64,000 bases of DNA, from NCBI RefSeq assembly GCF_937129435.1, contig NZ_CAKZNF010000033.1, positions 1 to 64,000 of the forward strand. Reading direction: 5' to 3'. Within the stretch, counting starts at the first letter, position 1. Each line of letters begins with the position of its first letter. The stretch comes from an uncultured Parasphingopyxis sp. Its GTDB lineage: Bacteria; Pseudomonadota; Alphaproteobacteria; Sphingomonadales; Sphingomonadaceae. The notes beneath the pieces were generated by a model. The model had not been told where the DNA came from. It did no database searches and was given only the letters and a program-made list of their open reading frames with translations. Both the position numbers and the translations under genes were made by a program. Shown in pieces: positions 29,325-37,601 of the stretch.

Positions 29325-30418
29325 GCCGAATCAAGAAATACAGCGATGTCGGCAAGATCGACGTCGCGGGCCAGAAATGTCTGCCCGATGCCGCGAGTGA
29401 GCAGGAAGGGCAGGGTGCCGCCCACCATCTTCTTGTCGTGGCGCATATGCGCTGCCAGCGTCTCGCCACCTGCTGAGATTCCTGCATCCGACAGCGAAAC
29501 CGGGAGGCCCGACCGCCGCAGATGATCGGAGACGCGCGCTGCATCCTCTCCCGGGCACAGCCGGCGCCGCGCCGAATAAGCGAAGGCCAGCGCCATTCCA
29601 GCCGCAACGGCCTCGCCGTGCAGCAGCCTGTCCGAAAAACCGGTTTCCGCCTCCAGCGCATGGCCGAATGTATGCCCCAGGTTGAGCAATGCGCGCCGCC
29701 CGGTCCGCTCTGTCTCGTCCTCGCCGACGATCCGCGCCTTGGCCGCGACGCTGGTTTCGATCGCATGGATTTGCGCGTCCCGATTGCCGGCCAGCACGGC
29801 TTCGCCATGGTCTTCGAGCCAGGCGAAGAAATCCGCGTCGTCGATTAGGCCGTATTTGACGACCTCGGCATAGCCGGCGCGCATTTCGCGCGGCGGCAAC
29901 GTATCGAGGACGGTCGGATCGATAAGGACGAGCGAAGGCTGATGAAAGGCACCGACAAGATTTTTGCCCGCAGCCGAATTGATTGCCGTCTTGCCGCCGA
30001 CCGAACTGTCGACCTGCGCGAGCAGGGTCGTCGGGATCTGGATGAAGTTGCAACCGCGCTTCAGGATGGCTGCGGCGAACCCCACCAGATCGCCGATCAC
30101 CCCACCGCCCAGCGCGACGATATGGTCGCCGCGCTCGGTGCCGAGCGACAGCAATTCGTCGGTAAGCAGGGCGAGTTGCTCCCAGCTCTTGGTTCCCTCG
30201 CCGGGTGCGAGAACGATCGTGTGAGCGGCGATGTCCGCCTTTTCGAGCGATGCCGTCAGTCGCTGCAGTTGCGTGTCGGCGACATGCTCGTCCGTAATCA
30301 CGACCAATCGCCCGCGAGGCGCGAAGGGCGCAAGCCGTTCACCGGCCCGGTCAAGCGCGCCCGTTTCGATGACGATATCGTAACTCCGCTCGCCAAGCGG
30401 CACTTGGACCGATGTCAT
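29321..30418 (-). CDS. aroB: 3-dehydroquinate synthase
   Basis: Second step of the shikimate pathway, converting DAHP to dehydroquinate with NAD and zinc. The 365-residue sequence contains the nucleotide loop ALGGGVIGDLVGFAAA, QIPTTLLAQVDSSVGGKTA, the phosphate lysine region INSAAGKNLVGAFHQP, and LLNLGHTFGHALE with a zinc-ligand histidine. Length and motifs are standard. It overlaps the aroK stop by four bases, the usual aroK-aroB arrangement. Confidence 0.97.
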   Translation of the reverse strand: MTSVQVPLGERSYDIVIETGALDRAGERLAPFAPRGRLVVITDEHVADTQLQRLTASLEKADIAAHTIVLAPGEGTKSWEQLALLTDELLSLGTERGDHIVALGGGVIGDLVGFAAAILKRGCNFIQIPTTLLAQVDSSVGGKTAINSAAGKNLVGAFHQPSLVLIDPTVLDTLPPREMRAGYAEVVKYGLIDDADFFAWLEDHGEAVLAGNRDAQIHAIETSVAAKARIVGEDETERTGRRALLNLGHTFGHALEAETGFSDRLLHGEAVAAGMALAFAYSARRRLCPGEDAARVSDHLRRSGLPVSLSDAGISAGGETLAAHMRHDKKMVGGTLPFLLTRGIGQTFLARDVDLADIAVFLDSA

Positions 30419-30972
30419 GACGCCAGCGCCTGCAGGATGCGGTCGACGGTCTGCTCATGCGCGCCATTGCCGCTTTCGATATGGTGGTGCGCCTCGGCGT
30501 AGAAGCGTTCGCGCTTCGCCATCAGTTCCGCCAGAACCTTGGCCGGGTCGTCGTGGCGAAGCAGTGGGCGTGTGTCCCTGCGCGAGACACGCTCGGCGAG
30601 GATATCCACATCCGCCTTCAGCCAGATCGCGGTCGCCATTTCGAGGATGAGCGCCCGAGTTTCATCGTCGACAAAGGCGCCGCCGCCGGTTGCCACGACC
30701 TTCGGCTCCTTGTCCATCAGCCGTGCGATCAGCCGCCGCTCACCGTCGCGGAATTGAGCTTCCCCATAAGTTTCAAACAGTTCGCCCACGGTCATGCCCG
30801 CGGCTTCCTCTATCGCATCGTCGCTGTCGATGAAGGGCAGGCCGAGCCGCGTCGCGAGCCTGCGTCCCACGGTCGATTTGCCGACACCCATCATTCCGAT
30901 CAGCACGATCGGACGGTCGATCGTCGCGCGCGTGGCATAGGCGGGAGGCGCATTAGTGTGACTAGTCGGCAT
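30415..30972 (-). CDS. aroK: shikimate kinase
   Basis: Phosphorylates shikimate at the 3-hydroxyl. Walker A is IVLIGMMGVGKSTVGRRLA near residue 26, followed by the shikimate-binding DSDDAIEEAAGMTVGELFETYGE with Asp and the RDGERRLI motif, VVATGGGAFVD, and the lid RVSRRDTRPLL. I choose the ATG at 30972 (185 aa); the ATG at 31008 would add residues not typical for the family. It precedes aroB with a four-base overlap and is divergent from a small membrane-protein gene 60 bases away. Confidence 0.95.
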   Translation of the reverse strand: MPTSHTNAPPAYATRATIDRPIVLIGMMGVGKSTVGRRLATRLGLPFIDSDDAIEEAAGMTVGELFETYGEAQFRDGERRLIARLMDKEPKVVATGGGAFVDDETRALILEMATAIWLKADVDILAERVSRRDTRPLLRHDDPAKVLAELMAKRERFYAEAHHHIESGNGAHEQTVDRILQALAS

Positions 30973-31032
30973 GGACGCGACGCTATAGACTGGCCGCGCT
31001 TTGGGCAATCGCCCCGCAGCAAGGGATCGAAT

Positions 31033-31170
31033 ATGTCACGCTCGGCAATTGTGCTTCTGGTTTTTCTCATAGGTCTGGCGATCGCGCTTTATTTTCTGTC
31101 GCAGGTAGATACAGAGGTCGAAACCCAGACAATCGAGACCCCAGTCGCGGATGACGCACTTCAAACTTAG
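31033..31170 (+). CDS. small membrane protein, 45 aa
   Basis: Encodes MSRSAIVLLVFLIGLAIALY and a 25-residue acidic tail (QVDTEVETQTIETPVADDA). One membrane helix spans residues 4-22. I do not recognise a family. It is divergent from aroK and its last 20 bases overlap the start of the 613-residue exported protein in another frame, which suggests coupling. Many sphingomonad genomes have a small hydrophobic protein here, but this is from memory and unverified. Confidence 0.6.
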   Translation: MSRSAIVLLVFLIGLAIALYFLSQVDTEVETQTIETPVADDALQT

Positions 31171-32992
31171 GCTATTGTTGCTCGGAGCCGGAACGGCGAT
31201 CGGCGCCTACGCGCTGAGCGTTCCCGCGGCCGGGCAGGATTCACCCGAATCGATCCTGCCCCCCGGTTTCGACGATCCGACGCCGCCCGCGCCCGCGACA
31301 CCGTCGCCTCCCGCGCCGACCGGCCCGGCCACGCCTGCACCCCCCGCACCGCCATCCGTCGCGCCGCCGCCACCTCCGCCGTCAAGTTCCGCCTCCCGGT
31401 CCGACGATGATGGCGGCGAAGAGGAGGATATCGACGATTTCGGCATGTCCGATCTCGAATTCGAAGACATTCCCATGGAGTATGAACTGCCGCCCGGCGC
31501 GCGGCGATCGCTCGACCTGGTCGGCCCGCTGACGCCCGAACTCGGCGGTTATGGCGAGGACAGTTTTTCCGGGTGGAACGGGCCTTATGTCGAAACGCTG
31601 ATGCGGCGCGTCGATGCGCCGCTGCCGTCGCGCTGGCTCAATATCACGCTCCGCCGCGGGCTGCTGAGCCAGGTGCCGACGCCGGCCAACGTCTCGCCGC
31701 CGGACTGGATCGCTGAGCGGGCGTGGCTGCTCCTGCGCATGGGCGAGGTCGATGCGGCGCGGATGCTGGTCCAACGCGTCGACAGTGACCGGTTCACGCC
31801 GAAGCTCTACGCCGTCGCCATGCAGGTCGGGCTCGCGGCGGCCGACCCGGCCGCCTTCTGCCCGCTCGTCAGTGGCGCCCGGCGCGTCGCCGAAACACCG
31901 GCCTGGGTAATGGCCGATGCCATTTGCGCCGGGTTCGGCGGAGAAAGTACGCGGGCGACGGCGCAGATTTCCGCCGCGCGCCGCGCCGGGCTCACCAACG
32001 GTTTCGATCTGTTGCTCGGCGAGAAGCTGGCATCGGCCGGCGGCACTTCTCGCGCGGTCACGATCGAGTGGGAAGGCGTCGAGCGACTCAATATCTGGCG
32101 CTACGGCATGGCGACGGCAACCGGTGAGGAAATTCCCGAGGAGTTGTTCGGCACGGTCAACAAGCGTGTCCAGGCATGGCGCGCACGGGCGCCCTCCATT
32201 CCGATCGCCGATCGCCTCGCCCCGGCGCGGACGGCAACGGCAATCGGTGTGCTCTCCAACGAAGCGCTGGTGACCATGTACAGCGCCGTCCTGCCGGAGA
32301 TGGATCCCGAAGACGTGCCCGGATCGACGACCGGCAATCTACGCGCGGCCTATGTTCGCGGGACGCAGGCCGAGCGGCTATCGGCGATGCGCGAGATCTG
32401 GTCCGAATGGCAGGGCAGGGACGATCGCTATGCCGCGCTGGTGCTGACGGCCCGGGCCGCTGCGCGCGTCGAACCTTCCGAGGATTTGGCCGATGACAGC
32501 GCAAACCTGATTGCATCGATGCTGAGCGCCGGTTTCGATATCCGGGCAGCACGCTGGGCTGATTCGGTCGAAAGCGGCAGCCAGGGCTGGGCGCTGCTCG
32601 CCGTCGGCGCGCCGACCGAGGCTGTCGAGGTCAGCTACGGCCGCGTCGATGACTATGCGGATACTCAAGGCGCGGAGGGCAGGCATCGCGCACAGCTTCT
32701 CGCCGCCGCGCTCGCCGGGCTGGGGCGGCTCGACGAAGGCGAGATCGGCGATGCGAATGAAGCGCTGGACCTTGGCCTCGACCGGCAGAATATCTGGACG
32801 CAAACTCTGGATCGCGCGGCGCAGCGGCAAAATGCCGGGATGGTGGCCGTCATCGCCGCAATCGGCATGCAATCGCCAAGCTGGAGCGGTATCCCGCCCG
32901 CGCATCTCTACCATGTCGTCCGCGCACTGCGCCTGTCGGGCCGGATGGCCGAGGCCCGGATGATCGCCGCCGAAGCGATCACCCGCGCCTGA
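31151..32992 (+). CDS. exported hypothetical protein, Pro-rich then helical, 613 aa
   Basis: The signal peptide MTHFKLRLLLLGAGTAIGAY and LSVPAAGQ is clear. Residues about 35-80 are a proline/alanine-rich linker (up to six consecutive prolines) followed by an acidic run (DDDGGEEEDIDDFG). The remaining roughly 500 residues are alanine-rich and helical, with repeated lengths of about 35 residues resembling a TPR-like solenoid; I cannot name a family. It is flanked by the small membrane protein and xerD, the latter starting five bases later, so it is probably cotranscribed with xerD and accA. Confidence 0.75.
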   Translation: MTHFKLRLLLLGAGTAIGAYALSVPAAGQDSPESILPPGFDDPTPPAPATPSPPAPTGPATPAPPAPPSVAPPPPPPSSSASRSDDDGGEEEDIDDFGMSDLEFEDIPMEYELPPGARRSLDLVGPLTPELGGYGEDSFSGWNGPYVETLMRRVDAPLPSRWLNITLRRGLLSQVPTPANVSPPDWIAERAWLLLRMGEVDAARMLVQRVDSDRFTPKLYAVAMQVGLAAADPAAFCPLVSGARRVAETPAWVMADAICAGFGGESTRATAQISAARRAGLTNGFDLLLGEKLASAGGTSRAVTIEWEGVERLNIWRYGMATATGEEIPEELFGTVNKRVQAWRARAPSIPIADRLAPARTATAIGVLSNEALVTMYSAVLPEMDPEDVPGSTTGNLRAAYVRGTQAERLSAMREIWSEWQGRDDRYAALVLTARAAARVEPSEDLADDSANLIASMLSAGFDIRAARWADSVESGSQGWALLAVGAPTEAVEVSYGRVDDYADTQGAEGRHRAQLLAAALAGLGRLDEGEIGDANEALDLGLDRQNIWTQTLDRAAQRQNAGMVAVIAAIGMQSPSWSGIPPAHLYHVVRALRLSGRMAEARMIAAEAITRA

Positions 32993-32997
32993 CCGGC

Positions 32998-33918
32998 GTG
33001 GCCAAGGAGCCCGCGGTTCCCGCATCCGGCGATGACGCGCGACTGATCGAGCGCTTCCTCGAAATGATGGCGGCCGAGGCGGGGGCGGCGCGCAACACGC
33101 TGCTCGCCTATGAACGCGACCTGCGCGGCGCCTCGGCCGAACTCGAAGGCGGAATGAGCGAGGCGGGAAGAGACGACATCCGGTCTCTGGGCGAAAGCTG
33201 GATGACGCTCGCGCGGTCGACCGTGGCTCGGAAATCGGCCGCGCTGCGACGCTTCTACGGCTTTCTGGCCGAGGAAGGCCTTCGCGGCGACGATCCCTCC
33301 GCCGCATTGCCGCGCCCGTCGCAAGGCCGCCCGCTGCCGAAGACGCTGGGCAGGGGCGATGTCGAGCGATTGTTCGATACGATCGCGGCGGAAGTCGCAA
33401 CCGGCAAACCGTTGGCGCTCCGCCTCGCTGCGTTGTTCGAGCTGCTTTACGGATCGGGCCTGCGCGCGACCGAACTTGTTTCGCTGCCGCGCGCGGCAAT
33501 ACGCAAGGGCTCTCCCTTCCTTATTCTTGCCGGCAAGGGCGGGCGCGAGCGGTTGGTGCCGATCTCCGATCGCGCGCTGGCGGCGGTCGAAGCGTGGCGC
33601 GTTCATGTGCCGGGCGATGCAGCCTGGCTGTTCCCCTCGGGCAAGAAGCACCTGACGCGCATCCGCCTCTATCAGATCGTCAAGGAGCTTGCCGCCAAGG
33701 CGGGCATCCCGCCCGACCGCATCAGCCCGCATGTGCTGCGCCATGCATTCGCGACGCATCTGCTGGAGGGTGGCGCCGATATCCGTGCGCTACAGACGCT
33801 GCTCGGCCACGCCGATATCGCCACGACGCAAATCTATACCCATGTCGACAGCGCCCGGCTCGTCGAACTCGTGAACGCCCGTCACCCCCTCGTTGACGAG
33901 CCGGGTTCCGCAGCCTAA
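32998..33918 (+). CDS. xerD: tyrosine recombinase XerD (or XerC)
   Basis: Resolves chromosome dimers at dif with its XerC/XerD partner and FtsK. The 306-residue protein starts at a GTG. The N-terminal SAM-like core-binding domain (LIERFLEMMAAEAGAARNTL) is followed by the catalytic residues Arg in YGSGLRATELV, Lys in LAGKGGRERLVP, His-x-x-Arg in HVLRHAFATHLL, and the second His and the tyrosine nucleophile in LLGHADIATTQIYTHV. Its position upstream of accA fits the usual xerD place, but XerC and XerD cannot be separated by motifs alone. It is a housekeeping recombinase, not an integrase. Confidence 0.85.
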   Translation: MAKEPAVPASGDDARLIERFLEMMAAEAGAARNTLLAYERDLRGASAELEGGMSEAGRDDIRSLGESWMTLARSTVARKSAALRRFYGFLAEEGLRGDDPSAALPRPSQGRPLPKTLGRGDVERLFDTIAAEVATGKPLALRLAALFELLYGSGLRATELVSLPRAAIRKGSPFLILAGKGGRERLVPISDRALAAVEAWRVHVPGDAAWLFPSGKKHLTRIRLYQIVKELAAKAGIPPDRISPHVLRHAFATHLLEGGADIRALQTLLGHADIATTQIYTHVDSARLVELVNARHPLVDEPGSAA

Positions 33919-33928
33919 CCGCGCCTCC

Positions 33929-34873
33929 ATGGAGCATTTCCTCGATTTCGAAAAACCGATCGCCGAACTGCAGGCGCGCGTCGCCGAACTGCGCGAAACC
34001 GCCGATGACGGGCCGGTCGATATCGACAAGGAGGTCCGCCGTCTCGAGCGCAAATCGGAGGACATGCTGCGCGAGACCTATGCCAGCCTGACGCCGTGGC
34101 AGAAGACGCAGGTCGCCCGGCATCCCAACCGGCCGCATCTGAAGGACTATATCGCCGGTTTCGTCGCCGATTTCATGCCGCTCGCCGGGGATCGCGCCTT
34201 TGCCGACGATCAGGCGATCATCGGCGGATTTGGACGGATTTCCGGCCATCGCGTCATGGTGATCGGCCATGAAAAGGGTGACGACACGCAATCGCGCCTG
34301 AAGCACAATTTCGGCATGGCCAAGCCCGAAGGCTATCGCAAGGCGATCCGGCTGATGAAGCTGGCCGACCGGTTCGGGTTGCCCGTTGTGACTCTGGTCG
34401 ACACGCCCGGCGCCTTTCCCGGTATCCAGGCCGAGGAACGCGCTCAGGCAGAGGCGATCGCCCGTTCCACCGAGGCGTGCCTCAATCTGAAAGTCCCGAA
34501 CATCACCGCGATCGTCGGCGAGGGCGGGTCCGGCGGCGCGATCGCGCTCTCGACCGCGAACACCGTGCTGATGTTCGAGCATGCCATCTATTCGGTGATC
34601 TCGCCCGAAGGCTGCGCGTCGATCCTGTGGCGCACGGCGGACAAGGCTGCCGACGCGGCTGAGGCGATGCGGATCGCGGCGAAGGAACTCAAGAAGTTGG
34701 GCGTCGTCGACCGGATCGTGGCCGAACCCGTGGGCGGCGCACACCGCAGGCCCGACGAGGCGATCGATTCGCTCGGCAAGGCGCTCGGCGAGGAATTGGT
34801 CAAGCTCGTCAAACTCGACGCCGATACCGTGCGCCAGCGGCGACGCGCCAAATTTCTCGACATGGGCAAGTAA
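33929..34873 (+). CDS. accA: acetyl-CoA carboxylase carboxyltransferase alpha subunit
   Basis: The alpha half of the carboxyltransferase, partner of AccD (13418-14275). The 314-residue sequence begins EHFLDFEKPIAELQARV, with a coiled-coil region, then LTPWQKTQVARHPNRPHLKDYI and TLVDTPGAFPGIQAEERAQAEAI, and later GEGGSGGAIAL. The start at 33929 is the first methionine that fits family length; an ATG at 33893 overlaps xerD. Confidence 0.96.
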   Translation: MEHFLDFEKPIAELQARVAELRETADDGPVDIDKEVRRLERKSEDMLRETYASLTPWQKTQVARHPNRPHLKDYIAGFVADFMPLAGDRAFADDQAIIGGFGRISGHRVMVIGHEKGDDTQSRLKHNFGMAKPEGYRKAIRLMKLADRFGLPVVTLVDTPGAFPGIQAEERAQAEAIARSTEACLNLKVPNITAIVGEGGSGGAIALSTANTVLMFEHAIYSVISPEGCASILWRTADKAADAAEAMRIAAKELKKLGVVDRIVAEPVGGAHRRPDEAIDSLGKALGEELVKLVKLDADTVRQRRRAKFLDMGK

Positions 34874-34946
34874 GCCCGCGACCGGAACCCTTTGCTCGAC
34901 TGCGCGGTTGAACGTCCATAGATCATTCGCTCTGGGAGGACGTTCG

Positions 34947-36416
34947 ATGCCGATCCGTTTCAAGCTTTCCATATCCATTGCCGCCTTTGCGGTGGCAACC
35001 GGCTGCGCCGGGCTGCCGATTCCCGGCACCGGCCCCGGGCCGGGCGAACAGATCACCCAAAGCGAGCGGCAGCAGGGCGCACAGGCGCATACCCAGCTCG
35101 TCCAGCAGTTCGGCGGTGCCTATTCGGGGCCGCAGAGCAATTATGTGGTGCGGGTCGGACAGCGCATAGCGGTCCAGTCCGGCCTGTCCAATTCGCAGAA
35201 CGATTTCACCGTGACGATGCTCAATTCGCCGGTTGAGAACGCGTTCGCGCTTCCCGGCGGCTATGTCTACATCACACGCAATCTGGTCGGACTAATGAAT
35301 AGCGAGGCCGAGCTTGCCTCGGTCATGGGGCATGAGGTCGGCCATGTCGCTGCGCGTCACAGTTCGCGACGCCAGAGCACCAGCACGCTCACGCAGATCC
35401 TCGCGCTGGGCCTCGGCATACTGACCGGCAGCGGCGATGTCGCCAATATCGCCGGTCAGGCGGCGCAACTCTATACGCTCCGCTATTCGCGTAGCCAGGA
35501 ATATGAGGCTGATTCGCTCGGAATCTCCTATCTCACTTCCGCCGGCTACGATCCGTTCGCGGCAGCCGATATGCTGCGCTCGCTGGCGGCGCAGACGACG
35601 CTCGACGCCCGGATTGCCGGGCGCGATGCACGCGCACTCCCCGAATGGGCGAGCACCCACCCCGATCCCGGTGCCCGCGTTTCGCGCGCCGAAAGCGTCG
35701 CGAGCCAGCGCGGAGCTGTGCGCGGCCGGGGCGAAACGGGTCGCGATGCATTCCTGACGGCGATCGACGGGATGATGTACGATGACGATCCCTCGCAGGG
35801 CGTGATCGAAGGTCAGACGTTCAAGCATCCCGATCTGCGGCTGCAGTTCACCGTGCCCAATGGCTACACCATCCAGAATGGAACGAGCGCGGTCGTGGTC
35901 AGCGGCAATGCCGGTCAGGCCCAGTTCGGTGGCGGTACCGCCAACGGCAGCCTCACCGATTATATCGGTCAGGTGTTCCGCGGCCTGGCGGGGCAGGGGC
36001 AAGCGCCTTCGATCGGCAATGTCCGCTCGTTCACCGTCAACGGCATTCCCGCCGCACAGGCCGGTGCGCGCATGTCGAGCGGTCAGAATCAGGTCGACGT
36101 GACCGTGACCGCCTATGAATTCGGCAACAACCGGCGCTATCATTTCGTGACGATCGCCCAGGCGGGGCAGGGGACGGGGCCGTTCTCGTCGCTGATCGGA
36201 TCGGTCTCGCGGCTTTCGGCAAGCGAAGCCGCGGCGATCCGACCGCGCGTGCTCGATGTCGTGACGGTTCGCAGCGGCGAGACGATCAGCAGCCTCGCCT
36301 CGCGCATGGCCTATGAGAATTACCGCGAGGAGCGGTTCCGCGTGCTCAACGACATGGGATCGGGCGATCAGTTGCGCGTAGGGCAGCGGGTGAAGCTGAT
36401 CGTTTACGGGAGTTAG
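34947..36416 (+). CDS. M48 metallopeptidase lipoprotein with C-terminal LysM
   Basis: Envelope zinc protease related to BepA/LoiP. A lipoprotein signal MPIRFKLSISIAAFAVATGC places the lipid cysteine at residue 20. The zinc motif HEVGH is in VMGHEVGHVAARHSSRR and the third ligand is in RSQEYEADSLGISYL. After the peptidase domain (to about residue 250) comes a separate beta-rich region, then a LysM domain (VRSGETISSLASRMA to VGQRVKLIVYGS) that probably binds peptidoglycan. Quality control of outer-membrane assembly is the likely role by family. 489 aa. Confidence 0.88.
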   Translation: MPIRFKLSISIAAFAVATGCAGLPIPGTGPGPGEQITQSERQQGAQAHTQLVQQFGGAYSGPQSNYVVRVGQRIAVQSGLSNSQNDFTVTMLNSPVENAFALPGGYVYITRNLVGLMNSEAELASVMGHEVGHVAARHSSRRQSTSTLTQILALGLGILTGSGDVANIAGQAAQLYTLRYSRSQEYEADSLGISYLTSAGYDPFAAADMLRSLAAQTTLDARIAGRDARALPEWASTHPDPGARVSRAESVASQRGAVRGRGETGRDAFLTAIDGMMYDDDPSQGVIEGQTFKHPDLRLQFTVPNGYTIQNGTSAVVVSGNAGQAQFGGGTANGSLTDYIGQVFRGLAGQGQAPSIGNVRSFTVNGIPAAQAGARMSSGQNQVDVTVTAYEFGNNRRYHFVTIAQAGQGTGPFSSLIGSVSRLSASEAAAIRPRVLDVVTVRSGETISSLASRMAYENYREERFRVLNDMGSGDQLRVGQRVKLIVYGS

Positions 36417-36457
36417 AGGATCAGACTTCGGCTAATTCCAAGCAGCAGCATATTTGA

Positions 36458-36515
36458 TTGTCAGACCTCGCCTATGGCTCGGTGCGGCGCTCGACCGCTA
36501 GGTCGAGTCTGACAG
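36458..36515. repeat. short palindromic intergenic element, copy 1
   Basis: The 58-base segment begins TTGTCAGACCTCGC and ends GGTCGAGTCTGACAG, so its ends form an inverted repeat (TGTCAGAC ... GTCTGACA), with an inner stem CTCGACC/GGTCGAG. A second, related copy lies at 43427-43474 with the same ends and inner stem but about 11 bases shorter between them. Both lie in intergenic spaces immediately 3' of genes. This resembles a REP-like repeat family. Confidence 0.65.
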
Positions 36516-36524
36516 ACAAACACC

Positions 36525-36559
36525 AAAAAAAAACGGGCGGCGAGTTGCCTCGCCGCCCG
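36525..36559 (-). terminator. rho-independent terminator of the Flp pilin gene
   Basis: On the minus strand a perfect 11-base GC-rich stem (CGGGCGGCGAG with CTCGCCGCCCG, loop of four bases) at 36559-36534 is followed by nine consecutive T bases at 36533-36525. This lies 25 bases past the stop of the 53-codon Flp gene, which makes it a textbook intrinsic terminator for the pilin transcript. Confidence 0.92.
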
Positions 36560-36584
36560 TCCTTTGTCTCAGTGACGATCAGGT

Positions 36585-36746
36585 TTAGGCCATTTCGTCC
36601 GAAACGTTGTTGAAGGTATCACCCAGGGTGTTACCCAGCGTCGACATCGCGGTGATCGCGGCGACGGCGATAAGAGCGGCGATCAGGCCATATTCGATAG
36701 CCGTGGCGCCCTTGCTGTCTTTCAGCATCTTGCGGAAGAATTTCAT
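36585..36746 (-). CDS. Flp family type IVb pilin
   Basis: Encodes a 53-residue major-pilin-like protein. A short basic leader (MKFFRKMLKDSK) precedes the prepilin peptidase site KG|ATAIEYGLIAALI, with the diagnostic Glu-Tyr at +5/+6 of the mature protein, then a hydrophobic helix and the polar end LGNTLGDTFNNVSDEMA. The ATG at 36746 is preceded by AAGGAG. It has its own terminator. A second Flp gene lies just upstream; no other tad genes are in this window. Confidence 0.93.
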   Translation of the reverse strand: MKFFRKMLKDSKGATAIEYGLIAALIAVAAITAMSTLGNTLGDTFNNVSDEMA

Positions 36747-36901
36747 TACTGGTCTCCTTGAGTTCCAATGCAATATTGCAGGTTTCCATTCACCCTGCCG
36801 GCCCATTCCAATTCGAACCGACAGCGGGTTTTTACGAAACAGGTCTTATAAAATGCTTAAAACCGCGGATTGATGCGGCGTTAAGCATTTCCGGCCTTTC
36901 G

Positions 36902-37075
36902 TCAGCTCGATGCCGCCACATTGTCCGACACGTTGTTCCACATGCCGACCGTCGAATTGGCGAAATTCCCGAGCGCAGCGATCATCGCGATCACGACGAG
37001 CGACACGATGAGCCCATATTCGATTGCGGTCGCGCCCTTCTGGTCACGCCACAGCCTTCGCAGCCACTGTTTCAT
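36902..37075 (-). CDS. Flp family type IVb pilin, second copy
   Basis: A 57-codon gene reading MKQWLRRLWRDQKG|ATAIEYGLIVSLVVIA..., with the same leader charge, cleavage site and Glu-Tyr motif as the neighbouring pilin, but a different C-terminal half (GNFANSTVGMWNNVSDNVAASS). The start has AAGGGG upstream at a suitable distance. It is about 155 bases upstream of the 53-aa pilin on the same strand, so the two are tandem paralogs. Two-Flp arrangements are known in alphaproteobacteria with Tad pili. Confidence 0.9.
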   Translation of the reverse strand: MKQWLRRLWRDQKGATAIEYGLIVSLVVIAMIAALGNFANSTVGMWNNVSDNVAASS

Positions 37076-37138
37076 GGCACACGTCCCCTTGTTCCATACC
37101 CGGTTTCACTCATTGCATGGAGGGCTTAAGAAACGGTT

Positions 37139-37552
37139 ATGACGCGGGCCGAAGTGCAGCTTTTCCCTATCGTTGCGGCGGCTCTGGTCGACGGAGACGG
37201 GCGCGTGCTCGTCCAGCAACGCCCCCCGGCCACCCCGATGGCGGGACTGTGGGAGTTCCCCGGAGGCAAAATCGAGGACGCGGAAACGCCCGAATCGGCG
37301 CTTGTTCGCGAATTACGCGAGGAACTGGGTATCGACACAGAGGAAAGCTGCCTCGCACCCGCAACCTTCGCCAGCGCACCGCTGGACGGGCAACATCTGC
37401 TCTTGCTGCTCTATGTGTGCCGCAAATGGCGTGGTACGCCGCAGCCGCTCCACGCCTCGGCACTGAAATGGGTGCGCCCGCCCGAACTTTTCCGACTTGA
37501 GATGCCGCCCGCCGATATCCCGCTGATCGGGATATTGGACGCTTTGATCTAG
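37139..37552 (+). CDS. mutT: 8-oxo-dGTP diphosphatase, MutT (Nudix)
   Basis: Hydrolyses oxidised dGTP to prevent A:T to C:G mutations. The Nudix box runs from GGKIEDAETPESAL to RELREELGI at about residues 42-65, with the REEL core. The short 137-residue length and the N-terminal VAAALVDGDGRVLVQQRPP are typical of MutT. It is divergent from the second Flp gene. Nudix family is certain; MutT specificity is likely by length and WEFPGGK. Confidence 0.88.
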   Translation: MTRAEVQLFPIVAAALVDGDGRVLVQQRPPATPMAGLWEFPGGKIEDAETPESALVRELREELGIDTEESCLAPATFASAPLDGQHLLLLLYVCRKWRGTPQPLHASALKWVRPPELFRLEMPPADIPLIGILDALI

Positions 37553-37601
37553 CTGGAACTGTTCAGGCGGTGTGCCATTCCTATCGATCGAATGACGGCG
37601 G

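Noticed and set aside
32998..33918. Tyrosine recombinase as a sign of a mobile element
   Set aside because: Length, motifs and the accA neighbour fit the housekeeping XerC/XerD recombinase; no cargo or repeats surround it.
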